DNA of 64,000 nucleotides from an uncultured Anaerobutyricum sp. (GTDB lineage: Bacteria > Bacillota > Clostridia > Lachnospirales > Lachnospiraceae). A program made the translations under genes and the position numbers. This document shows positions 53,106-61,193 of the stretch, one piece after another. The notes under the pieces are model-generated. The model had not been told where the DNA came from, ran no database searches, and saw nothing but the letters and a program-made list of their open reading frames with translations. Position 1 is the first letter of the stretch. Every line of letters starts with the position of its first letter. The stretch is taken from assembly GCF_934307085.1 (NCBI RefSeq), contig NZ_CAKRCF010000007.1, forward strand, positions 19,180 to 83,179, in the 5' to 3' direction.

Positions 53106-55520
53106 ATGGAGAATCAGGAACATTTCGGACGATTAACCGATAGAATGGCTGTCTTTCGTGAAGAAGTATTAGATGAGAAGCCATATATTGATGCAGAACG
53201 TGCCGTACTTGCCACACAGGCATATAAAGAGAATCAGAATCAGCCACGCGTGATGGTTCGTGCACTCATGTTACAAAAGATTTTAGAAAATATGAGCATT
53301 TATATTGAAGACAAATCCTTAATTGCAGGCAATCAGGCGACAAAGAATAAGAATGCACCTATTTTCCCAGAGTATACGATGGAATTTGTTATGAACGAAC
53401 TTGACCTTTTTGAAAAGAGAGATGGTGATGTTTTCTATATTACAGAAGAAACGAAGCAGCAGCTTCGTGATATTGCTCCATTTTGGGAGAACAATAACCT
53501 TCGTGCCAGAGGAGAAGCACTTCTCCCTGATGAAGTAAGCGTTTTCATGGAAACTGGTGTCTTTGGAATGGAAGGTAAGCTCAATGCCGGAGATGCTCAT
53601 CTGGCAGTGAATTACGAACGAATCTTAGCAGAAGGTTTAAAAGGGTACGAAGAACGTACAAAGAAATTAAAGGCGTCTCTTGATTTCACAAAACCGGAAA
53701 GCATTGATAAGAATGTATTTTACAAAGCCGTTCTTATTGTTATTGAAGCCGTACATACTTTTGCTGACCGTTATAGTAAACTTGCACAGGATATGGCTCT
53801 TGCAGAAGCAGATGCAAAAAGAAAAGAAGAATTATTGGAAATCAGCAGAATCTGTGCAAAAGTTCCTTATGAACCTGCATCTTCTTTCCGTGAGGCAGTG
53901 CAGGCGGTCTGGTTCATCCAGCTTATTTTACAGATTGAATCCAATGGACATTCTTTAAGTTATGGCCGTTTTGACCAGTATATGTATCCTTATTATAAGA
54001 AGGATATGGAAAATGGAACTCTTACAGAAGAATCTGCATTAGAATTACTTACCTGTTTATGGATTAAGACTTTAACAGTAAATAAAGTCCGCTCCCAGTC
54101 ACATACTTTAAGTTCTGCCGGTTCCCCAATGTATCAGAATGTTACAATTGGCGGGCAGACAACTGATAAAAAAGATGCGGTAAATGAGTTAAGCTTTATC
54201 GTTCTTAAGTCAGTTGCACAGACAAGACTGACCCAGCCAAACTTAACCGTTCGCTATCATGCAAACTTAAATAAGAAGTTTTTTGATGAGTGTATTGAAG
54301 TTATGAAGCTTGGTTTTGGTATGCCTGCATTAAATAATGATGAAATCATCATTCCTTCCTTTATTAACTGGGGTGTAAAAGAGGAAGATGCTTACAATTA
54401 CAGTGCCATCGGCTGTGTGGAAACTGCTGTTCCGGGCAAATGGGGTTACCGTTGCACCGGTATGTCCTACATTAACTTCCCAAGAGTTCTTCTTTGTGCT
54501 ATGAATAACGGTGTTGACCTTACCAGCAAAAAGCGTTTCACAAAAGGCTATGGTTATTTCACAGAGATGGAAACTTACGAAGACTTACTGGCTGCATGGG
54601 ACAAGACCGTTCGTGAAATGACCCGCTACAGTGTTATCGTAGAAAATGCTATTGATAAAGCTTCTGAAAGAGATGTCCCAGATATTTTATGTTCTGCTCT
54701 TACCGATGACTGCATTGGACGAGGCAAAACAATCAAAGAAGGCGGTGCCGTTTATGACTTCATTTCCGGACTTCAGGTTGGTATAGCAAATATGGCAGAC
54801 TCTCTTGCCGCTATTAAAAAATTGGTTTATGAAGAGAAAAAAATCACAAAACAACAGCTCTGGAATGCCATTCTTGATGACTTCCAGTCCCCTGAAAATA
54901 AAAAAATTCAGGAAATGCTCATTGATGATGCTCCAAAATACGGAAATGACAATGATTATGTAGACAATCTTGTCGTAGAAGCGTATGATTCTTATTTAGA
55001 CGAGATTAAAAAATATCCAAATACCCGTTACCAGCGTGGTCCAATCGGTGGTATCCGTTATGGCGGAACTTCTTCCATTAGTGCTAATGTCGGTCAGGGA
55101 ATGGGAACCATCGCTACACCAGACGGAAGAAATGCATTTGAACCATTGGCAGAAGGCTGCAGCCCTGCTCATAACGCAGATAAAAATGGACCTACTGCTG
55201 TTTTCAAAACCGTTTCCAAACTTCCGACAGAAAAAATTACCGGCGGTGTTCTTCTTAATCAGAAAATGACACCACAGATGTTATCTACCGAAGAAAACAA
55301 GCAGAAATTAGAGATGTTAATCCGTACATTCTTCAATCGCTTACACGGTTATCATGTACAGTACAATATCGTTTCCAAAGAAACTTTAATTAACGCACAA
55401 AAACACCCAGAAAAACATAAAGACCTCATTGTACGTGTTGCTGGATACAGTGCATTCTTTAACGTATTGTCTAAAAAGACACAGGACGATATTATTGGAA
55501 GAACAGAACAATCTTTATAA
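53106..55520 (+). CDS. PflD/YbiW-like glycyl radical enzyme
   Basis: An 804-residue glycyl radical enzyme. The thiyl-radical cysteine is Cys437 in NYSAIGCVETAVPGK, and the radical glycine is Gly780 in IVRVAGYSAFF, 24 residues from the end. The single Cys followed by Val-Glu, rather than the Cys-Cys of true pyruvate formate-lyase, indicates an eliminase/dehydratase-type member. It lies next to a matching activase and a fructose-6-phosphate-aldolase-like gene, the combination of E. coli ybiW/ybiY/fsaA and pflD/fsaB, whose enzymes have been reported to open 1,5-anhydro-hexitol 6-phosphates. The exact substrate here is inferred. AGGAGG precedes the start. Confidence 0.92.
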   Translation: MENQEHFGRLTDRMAVFREEVLDEKPYIDAERAVLATQAYKENQNQPRVMVRALMLQKILENMSIYIEDKSLIAGNQATKNKNAPIFPEYTMEFVMNELDLFEKRDGDVFYITEETKQQLRDIAPFWENNNLRARGEALLPDEVSVFMETGVFGMEGKLNAGDAHLAVNYERILAEGLKGYEERTKKLKASLDFTKPESIDKNVFYKAVLIVIEAVHTFADRYSKLAQDMALAEADAKRKEELLEISRICAKVPYEPASSFREAVQAVWFIQLILQIESNGHSLSYGRFDQYMYPYYKKDMENGTLTEESALELLTCLWIKTLTVNKVRSQSHTLSSAGSPMYQNVTIGGQTTDKKDAVNELSFIVLKSVAQTRLTQPNLTVRYHANLNKKFFDECIEVMKLGFGMPALNNDEIIIPSFINWGVKEEDAYNYSAIGCVETAVPGKWGYRCTGMSYINFPRVLLCAMNNGVDLTSKKRFTKGYGYFTEMETYEDLLAAWDKTVREMTRYSVIVENAIDKASERDVPDILCSALTDDCIGRGKTIKEGGAVYDFISGLQVGIANMADSLAAIKKLVYEEKKITKQQLWNAILDDFQSPENKKIQEMLIDDAPKYGNDNDYVDNLVVEAYDSYLDEIKKYPNTRYQRGPIGGIRYGGTSSISANVGQGMGTIATPDGRNAFEPLAEGCSPAHNADKNGPTAVFKTVSKLPTEKITGGVLLNQKMTPQMLSTEENKQKLEMLIRTFFNRLHGYHVQYNIVSKETLINAQKHPEKHKDLIVRVAGYSAFFNVLSKKTQDDIIGRTEQSL

Positions 55521-55675
55521 TCTTTACAAAGTATTTTGTTTGCTGTAATAAATTATATAAATATTTTGAAGCGGTTATAAAAAATATTGTTTATGGAGCT
55601 ATCTATTCAAACTAATAGATATGTTTTAAATACTAATATATAATAAAAATACATACTCAAGAAAGGAATATTAGC

Positions 55676-56353
55676 ATGAAATTAATCATTGACGACGCAC
55701 ACATTGATCTTATCAAAAAAATCTATGAATACTATCCTGTAGATGGTGTGACAACAAATCCATCTATCCTCGCTAAAAGCGGCAGACAGCCTTTTGAGGT
55801 ATTAAAAGAAATCCGCAGCTTTATCGGTGAGGAAGCCGAACTCCACGTACAGGTTGTTGCAAAAGATGCAGATGGTATGATTGAAGATGCCCACCGCATC
55901 GTAAAGGAATTAGGAGCAAATACCTATGTAAAAGTTCCATCTATCCCAGAAGGCTTCAAAGCAATGAAAGCACTTGCTAAAGAAAATATCAACATCACCG
56001 CTACTGCTATCTACACTCCAATGCAGGCGTATCTTGCTGCAAAATGCGGTGCATCTTACGCTGCTCCATATGTAAACCGTATCGACAATATGGGATTCAA
56101 TGGTATTCAGGTAGCGAAACAGATTCATGATATTTTCGAAAATAATAACTTAAAAACAGAAGTCCTTGCCGCAAGTTTCAAAAACTCTCAACAGGTACTT
56201 GAATTATGCGAATACGGAATTGGAGCTTCCACAATCGCTCCAGATATCATCGAGGGACTTGTAAAAAATCAGGCAATCACTGCTGCTATTGATGACTTTG
56301 TAAAAGACTTCGAAGAGTTAACTGGTGAAGGAAAAACAATGAGTGATTGCTAA
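55676..56353 (+). CDS. fsa: Fructose-6-phosphate-aldolase / transaldolase-like protein
   Basis: A 225-residue class I aldolase of the FSA/TalC family. The Schiff-base lysine is Lys86 in TYVKVPSIPEG; VDGVTTNPSILAKSG and AASFKNSQQVLE are further landmarks. FSA-type enzymes cleave fructose 6-phosphate analogues to glyceraldehyde 3-phosphate and a short ketone. Beside the YbiW/PflD-like enzyme it would be expected to cleave 1-deoxyfructose 6-phosphate. AAAGGAA precedes the start, and the space to the enzyme gene is 155 bases, so they are probably one transcription unit. Confidence 0.93.
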   Translation: MKLIIDDAHIDLIKKIYEYYPVDGVTTNPSILAKSGRQPFEVLKEIRSFIGEEAELHVQVVAKDADGMIEDAHRIVKELGANTYVKVPSIPEGFKAMKALAKENINITATAIYTPMQAYLAAKCGASYAAPYVNRIDNMGFNGIQVAKQIHDIFENNNLKTEVLAASFKNSQQVLELCEYGIGASTIAPDIIEGLVKNQAITAAIDDFVKDFEELTGEGKTMSDC

Positions 56354-56864
56354 ATAGTAATTTGTGGCGTCTGGCTTGCTTCACAAGTTACTAGTCCCCA
56401 GATTCCTTTGTATTCTTTCTTTTCTTCTGCAAGACAAAGATGTACGAAATTTGTTGCCATAATATCATCCATTTGTTGCAATATCAATATATTTTTGAAA
56501 TTTTTTTCTTTATATATTTTTAAATGAAATTTATTGCGTTTTATATGCTATTAAAAAGAATATTGTATGTAAAACATGTATATTATTCGTAAAATGTTTG
56601 AAAATTTAATAAAATACACTATTTTCACTTTACAATATAAAAAAGAATCGTTACAATAAGCTTGTATGTAAAATATAAATCAGGGAATCCTATTTTAACA
56701 ATATATTAGCAGATTTGTATGCATACAATAATTACATCTCTAAAGTGGTAATTCCTACTTTTTATAAGAAAAATCCACTTACTTTTTTCAGCGGAAGTGA
56801 GACCTCTTTCTAAGATGTAACAAGATCATTTATAAAATGAAATAATTTACAAAAGGAGATATAT
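56354..56864. other. Intergenic region with a dispersed-repeat hairpin
   Basis: AGTAATTTGTG at 56357-56367 pairs with CACAAGTTACT at 56381-56391, and its loop contains the GGCTTGCTTCAC word also seen inverted after rsfS. The remaining sequence is very AT-rich; I see a good AGGAG before the HAD gene but no further gene. Confidence 0.4.
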
Positions 56865-57650
56865 ATGGAAAGTTTAAGAGCAAAAAAAGGCTTTATTTGT
56901 GATATGGACGGTGTTATTTATCATGGAAACCGTCTTTTGCCAGGGGTAAAAGAATTCGTAGAATGGCTGCAAAAAGAAGAAAAACCGTTTCTTTTTCTTA
57001 CGAACGCAAGCAGCCGCTCTCCAAAAGAATTACAAAATAAATTATATCGGATGGGATTAGAGATTGGAGAGGAACATTTTTATACAAGCGCATTAGCAAC
57101 TGCTAAATTTTTACAAAATCAGGCACCAGGATGCAGCGCTTATGTTATTGGAGATCATGGATTATATAATGCTTTATACGATGCAGGTATCACAATTAAT
57201 GATGTTGATCCAGATTATGTCGTTGTCGGTGAAACGGTGACTTATGGTTATGAGCATATTATCACAGCAATGAATCTTGTGAATAAAGGTGCGCGATTAA
57301 TTGCAACGAACACGGATATTACAGGTCCAATCGAGGGTGGTATTGCTCCTGCCTGCCGTGCTTTTGTCGCACCAATTGAGGCAACTACAGGAAAGAAAGC
57401 TTACTATGTCGGAAAGCCCAATCCATTAATGATGCGTACTGGTTTACAGATTTTGGGTGTACATTCTTCCGAGGCAGTTATGATTGGAGACCGTATGGAT
57501 ACGGACATTATCGCCGGTATTGAGACTGGACTTGACACTGCCCTTGTTCTTTCTGGAGTATCTACAAGAGAAACGGTAAAAGAATTCCCATATCGCCCAA
57601 GGCTCATCTTAAATGGCGTAGGGGATATTGTTTCCGAAGCCATTCATTAG
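56865..57650 (+). CDS. HAD-IIA family phosphatase (NagD-like)
   Basis: A 261-residue sugar-phosphate or nucleotide phosphatase of the HAD superfamily. Motif I ICDMDGVIYHG, motif II LTNASSRSP, cap domain with VVVGETVTYGYEH, motif III lysine in YVGKPNPLM and motif IV MIGDRMDTDI are intact. AAAGGAG precedes the start. It lies downstream of the aldolase gene, and might remove phosphate from by-products of that pathway, but it could as well be an unrelated housekeeping gene. Confidence 0.92.
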   Translation: MESLRAKKGFICDMDGVIYHGNRLLPGVKEFVEWLQKEEKPFLFLTNASSRSPKELQNKLYRMGLEIGEEHFYTSALATAKFLQNQAPGCSAYVIGDHGLYNALYDAGITINDVDPDYVVVGETVTYGYEHIITAMNLVNKGARLIATNTDITGPIEGGIAPACRAFVAPIEATTGKKAYYVGKPNPLMMRTGLQILGVHSSEAVMIGDRMDTDIIAGIETGLDTALVLSGVSTRETVKEFPYRPRLILNGVGDIVSEAIH

Positions 57651-57660
57651 TAAATAGAAT

Positions 57661-57715
57661 TTATTAAGGCAGGCAACAAACTCCGTTTAGCGGAGTTTGT
57701 TGCCTGCCTTAATAA
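57661..57715. terminator. Very strong bidirectional terminator
   Basis: A perfect 25-bp stem (57661-57685 with 57691-57715) and five-base loop TTTAG, containing GGCAGGCAACAAACTCCG and its complement. It ends both the HAD gene and the converging aldo/keto reductase gene. Confidence 0.9.
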
Positions 57716-57731
57716 TATCAAATCAATTAAT

Positions 57732-58853
57732 TTAATCAATTAATGCCGCTGAAACCTTTTCAAGTTCCTCACGAATTGCGATATGTTGTGGACATGCCTG
57801 TTCGCATTTACCACACTTAATACATTCATTGGCACGTTTCTTTTCATGCTTTCCTACCAGCCAGTTTTCCTGATGTTTGGCTGCTCCCTCATTTCCATAA
57901 AGAGTCAGATAATTCATTGCTGTGAAAGAACCCGATATACCAATATTCATCGGACATACTTTCGCACAATAATTACATGTTGTACATGGAATCAGGGGAA
58001 CTTTACTCAGTTCCTCCTGTGCTAACTTTAATATTGCTTTTTCTTTTTCATCTAATCCATTAAATTCTTTCATATAGGAAAGATTATCTTCCATCTGCTC
58101 GATATTACTCATACCAGATAATACGGTGATTACACCTTCTAAATTTGCAGCAAAACGAACTGCCCATGATGCATATGAGGAATCTGGTTCTGCGCCCTTT
58201 AAAACTTTCTTTACATTCTCCGGTGGAGTAGCAAGCATACCACCTTTTACTGGTTCCATAATAATAACTGGCTTTCCATGTTTTCTTGCCACTTCATAAC
58301 AACCTCTTGACTGAATAGCTGGATTCTCCCAGTCTGCATAATTAATCTGAAGCTGAACAAATTCCATTTCCGGATGTTTATTTAAAATCTCATCCAGTTC
58401 TTCTGGTGTGGAATGGAAAGAAAATCCAACATGTTTAATCAATCCTGCCTCTTTTTTCTCCTGGATCCAATCCCATAAACCAAAATCATCAAAATACTTC
58501 GTTCTCGCCTCTCCAAGATTATGTAACAGATAGAAGTCAAAATAACCAGCTCCTGTCTGTTTTAAAGAAGTATCAAACTGTGCAATGGCATCTTCTCTCG
58601 TCTTACAATTAATCCATGCAGCATTCTTTGTGGCAAGATAGAAACTTTCCCTTGGGTAACGTTCTACCAACGCCTGCCTGATGGCATCTTCACTTCCCTC
58701 ATAAGCCCATGCAGTATCAAAATAAGTAAATCCTGCAGAAAGAAATGCATCTACCATCTGTTTGGTCTGCTGAATATCAATCCTCTCTTCTTTTTGTGGA
58801 AGACGCATCAAACCAAAACCTAATTTTTTAATATCTTCTCCTAAGTAACTCAT
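57732..58853 (-). CDS. Aldo/keto reductase with C-terminal 4Fe-4S domain
   Basis: A 373-residue oxidoreductase. The TIM-barrel (1-280) shows GFGLMRLPQ, FDTAWAYEGSEDAIRQAL with the catalytic Asp and Tyr, and a Lys-bearing LATKNA strand; DFYLLHNLGE follows. The C-terminal 90 residues carry a 4Fe-4S set CTTCNYCAKVCPMNIGI and a second CIKCGKCEQACPQHI. Such fusions reduce small aldehydes or ketones with electrons from ferredoxin or NAD(P)H. Next to the glycyl-radical/aldolase genes it could reduce a three-carbon product such as hydroxyacetone, which is an inference. AAAGGGG precedes the start. Confidence 0.9.
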   Translation of the reverse strand: MSYLGEDIKKLGFGLMRLPQKEERIDIQQTKQMVDAFLSAGFTYFDTAWAYEGSEDAIRQALVERYPRESFYLATKNAAWINCKTREDAIAQFDTSLKQTGAGYFDFYLLHNLGEARTKYFDDFGLWDWIQEKKEAGLIKHVGFSFHSTPEELDEILNKHPEMEFVQLQINYADWENPAIQSRGCYEVARKHGKPVIIMEPVKGGMLATPPENVKKVLKGAEPDSSYASWAVRFAANLEGVITVLSGMSNIEQMEDNLSYMKEFNGLDEKEKAILKLAQEELSKVPLIPCTTCNYCAKVCPMNIGISGSFTAMNYLTLYGNEGAAKHQENWLVGKHEKKRANECIKCGKCEQACPQHIAIREELEKVSAALID

Positions 58854-59012
58854 AAATAGTATACCCCTTTCTTAATGAGATAATTTTTCAATACTTAGTA
58901 TATACCATAATTTAATTCTATTCAATAACCACAGCAAAAGGGATTAGAGATAAACAGAGAACTATCTCTCTCTTGCGGAGCGTTTGTTTTGCCTGCGGTA
59001 AATACTATTTAA

Positions 59013-61193
59013 CTAAATCAAATGGGTATCTTCTAATTTTTCCATAAAAGCATCATTTAATTTAATGATTGGTTTTCGAAGTACCAGTCCAAGTATCAGG
59101 GATAATATAAGGAAAATACTCATTTTCCCAAGAGATATCCAATAGGTCATACCATACATTCCTCCAATGGTTTCTCTAAATGCCCGCATACTATGAACAA
59201 ATGGAAGTAGTGGATAGACTGCCTTGAAAAATGCGGGTGCCACTTCTATCGGGAAGGTACCGCCTGAACCCGCAACCTGTATAACAAGAAGAATTACAGA
59301 CGCAGCCTTTCCGATATCTCCAAATGAAACTGTTAGTGTATATATAATATTTACATATACAATACTGCTAAACCATCCTGCTAACATAAATAAAAATGGA
59401 TGTTTACATTGAATTCCCAAATAAAAGAGATCACCAAGACAAATAAGCGTACTCTGTAATAATCCTACAATCATAAAAATAATATAACGGCCAAGATACA
59501 TCTGATAATTCTTTACCTTTTTCAGACCTTCGACGCAAGCTTCGGAAACACTGACTTTTAACATGGCAACAAGTACAATTCCACCTACCCAGATAGAAAG
59601 TGTAGAATAAAATGGTGCCATAGAAGAACCATAATTTTCTATTGGATAAAGCTTTATTGTATTTAATGAAACCGGTGCAGCTAAAAATGTAGAAATATCT
59701 TCTGTATTATCTGTAAGCATCGATTTAAGCTCAGACAAATCTCCATTTTTCTGAAGATTTGTAAGCTTTTTTGTAACTTTTTTCATTTGCTTTACAGAGC
59801 GATTTAACAAAGTGGTAGATGTATCCAACGCTGTTTTAATATCAGATAAATCATCTGCAGCGGTATCTGCAGTCTTGCTAATCTTATCTGTCCCCGTATC
59901 TAATTTTTTTAACAGTCCATTAATATCTGTTCCAGTGTCATTTAAGGAAGAAGATAAATTATCTAAACTGTCTTTTAAATCATCCTCATAGGCAGACTGT
60001 ACATTATGAATACTCTTTTTACTGTCTTTTAATAAAGAATCTATATCCTCTTTTGAACTTTTAATATCTTCAGATGCGTTTCGCAATCCATCTGCATTTG
60101 TCAATAAACTTTCACTTAACTGCTTTTGAATTGCAATGGACTCATTTAATTTTGCTACTACCTCTGCTGTAGAAGATGAAAATTCCGGATGGTCTATTCC
60201 AATCGCAGAAATACTGCTTTCAAGAGAACTGTAAGCATCTGTAATATTTTCAACTTTTCCAGATAATGTCTCCATTGTATCCGCTACCTGATCTGCGTCT
60301 TCTGATTGCGATTCAAAAGCAGAATCTAAAACATCTGAAGCTTCCTCATAAAAAGAACTTATTGATGACAGAGCAACATTAATTCCATTGGTTGCCCCGG
60401 ATATTGTTTTATTCACCCCGGCAAGAGATGTTTTTGTTTTATTTATAGATGTTACATTTTGTTTTGTCTGCGTTTTAGACTGTTCTAAATATTGTGATGT
60501 TGTATCTAATAATTTTTGTGCAGACTCTATCATACTTGAAAAGGTTTGAAGAATACTTGCAGATGCAGATAAATCTGAAGTGATTCGTTTTAAATTTGTA
60601 ATCAGATTAGAAACTATATTCTCTGTTCCTGTTTTATCAGCCGTATTTGATACTGTCTCAAATGCAGTTAATGCAACATCTGATATGGTTTTGATAAAAA
60701 CCTCATTTATTTGTGTCTGAAGAGCTGTTGCCCCCTTATCTGTGACTTTAGGAGCAATGGCATTTTCTTTTGCATTAGAATAATATTTGATCTGAGGCTT
60801 TTTTACATTTTCTGAAAAAACACTCATCATATTTTTACTAAAATCTTCCGGAATTACAATTGCTGCATAATATTTGCCAGATTTCACTCCCTTTATTGCT
60901 TTCTTTTTACTTGTAAATACCCAGTTTAACTGTGTATTCTCATGAAGTGTACTTATAATCTGATCTCCAAGATTCAAGTTTACAGAAATTAGACTTCCTT
61001 CATATCCTTCATCTACTGTGGCAACTGCGACCTTTAATCCACTTGTATTCTCATATGGATTCCAGCTTGCTGCTATATTAAACCATGCATAGAGACAGGG
61101 AACAACCGTAACGCCGATAATAACAATCATCGCAATCGTATTGTGACGAATACGATTTACATCACCTTTGAAAATTGCCCATATATTTTTCAT
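59013..61193 (-). CDS. YhgE/Pip-family membrane protein (second gene of pair)
   Basis: A 726-residue membrane protein with the typical architecture: an N-terminal helix (residues about 15-37), a large extracytoplasmic region beginning VAVATVDEGYEGSLI and containing about 350 residues of serine/aspartate-rich coiled coil, and six C-terminal helices (about 540-715) with GTFPIEVAPAFFKAVYPLLPFVHSMRAFRE. The family includes the Lactococcus phage infection protein Pip and YhgE of Bacillus; ABC-2-like C-termini suggest export. Its start ATG overlaps the stop of the preceding gene (TAATG), so the pair is translationally coupled. Confidence 0.9.
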   Translation of the reverse strand: MKNIWAIFKGDVNRIRHNTIAMIVIIGVTVVPCLYAWFNIAASWNPYENTSGLKVAVATVDEGYEGSLISVNLNLGDQIISTLHENTQLNWVFTSKKKAIKGVKSGKYYAAIVIPEDFSKNMMSVFSENVKKPQIKYYSNAKENAIAPKVTDKGATALQTQINEVFIKTISDVALTAFETVSNTADKTGTENIVSNLITNLKRITSDLSASASILQTFSSMIESAQKLLDTTSQYLEQSKTQTKQNVTSINKTKTSLAGVNKTISGATNGINVALSSISSFYEEASDVLDSAFESQSEDADQVADTMETLSGKVENITDAYSSLESSISAIGIDHPEFSSSTAEVVAKLNESIAIQKQLSESLLTNADGLRNASEDIKSSKEDIDSLLKDSKKSIHNVQSAYEDDLKDSLDNLSSSLNDTGTDINGLLKKLDTGTDKISKTADTAADDLSDIKTALDTSTTLLNRSVKQMKKVTKKLTNLQKNGDLSELKSMLTDNTEDISTFLAAPVSLNTIKLYPIENYGSSMAPFYSTLSIWVGGIVLVAMLKVSVSEACVEGLKKVKNYQMYLGRYIIFMIVGLLQSTLICLGDLFYLGIQCKHPFLFMLAGWFSSIVYVNIIYTLTVSFGDIGKAASVILLVIQVAGSGGTFPIEVAPAFFKAVYPLLPFVHSMRAFRETIGGMYGMTYWISLGKMSIFLILSLILGLVLRKPIIKLNDAFMEKLEDTHLI

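Noticed and set aside
53106..55520. Canonical pyruvate formate-lyase
   Set aside because: The active site has a single cysteine (GCVE) rather than adjacent cysteines, and the neighbours are an aldolase and an activase with two extra Fe-S clusters.
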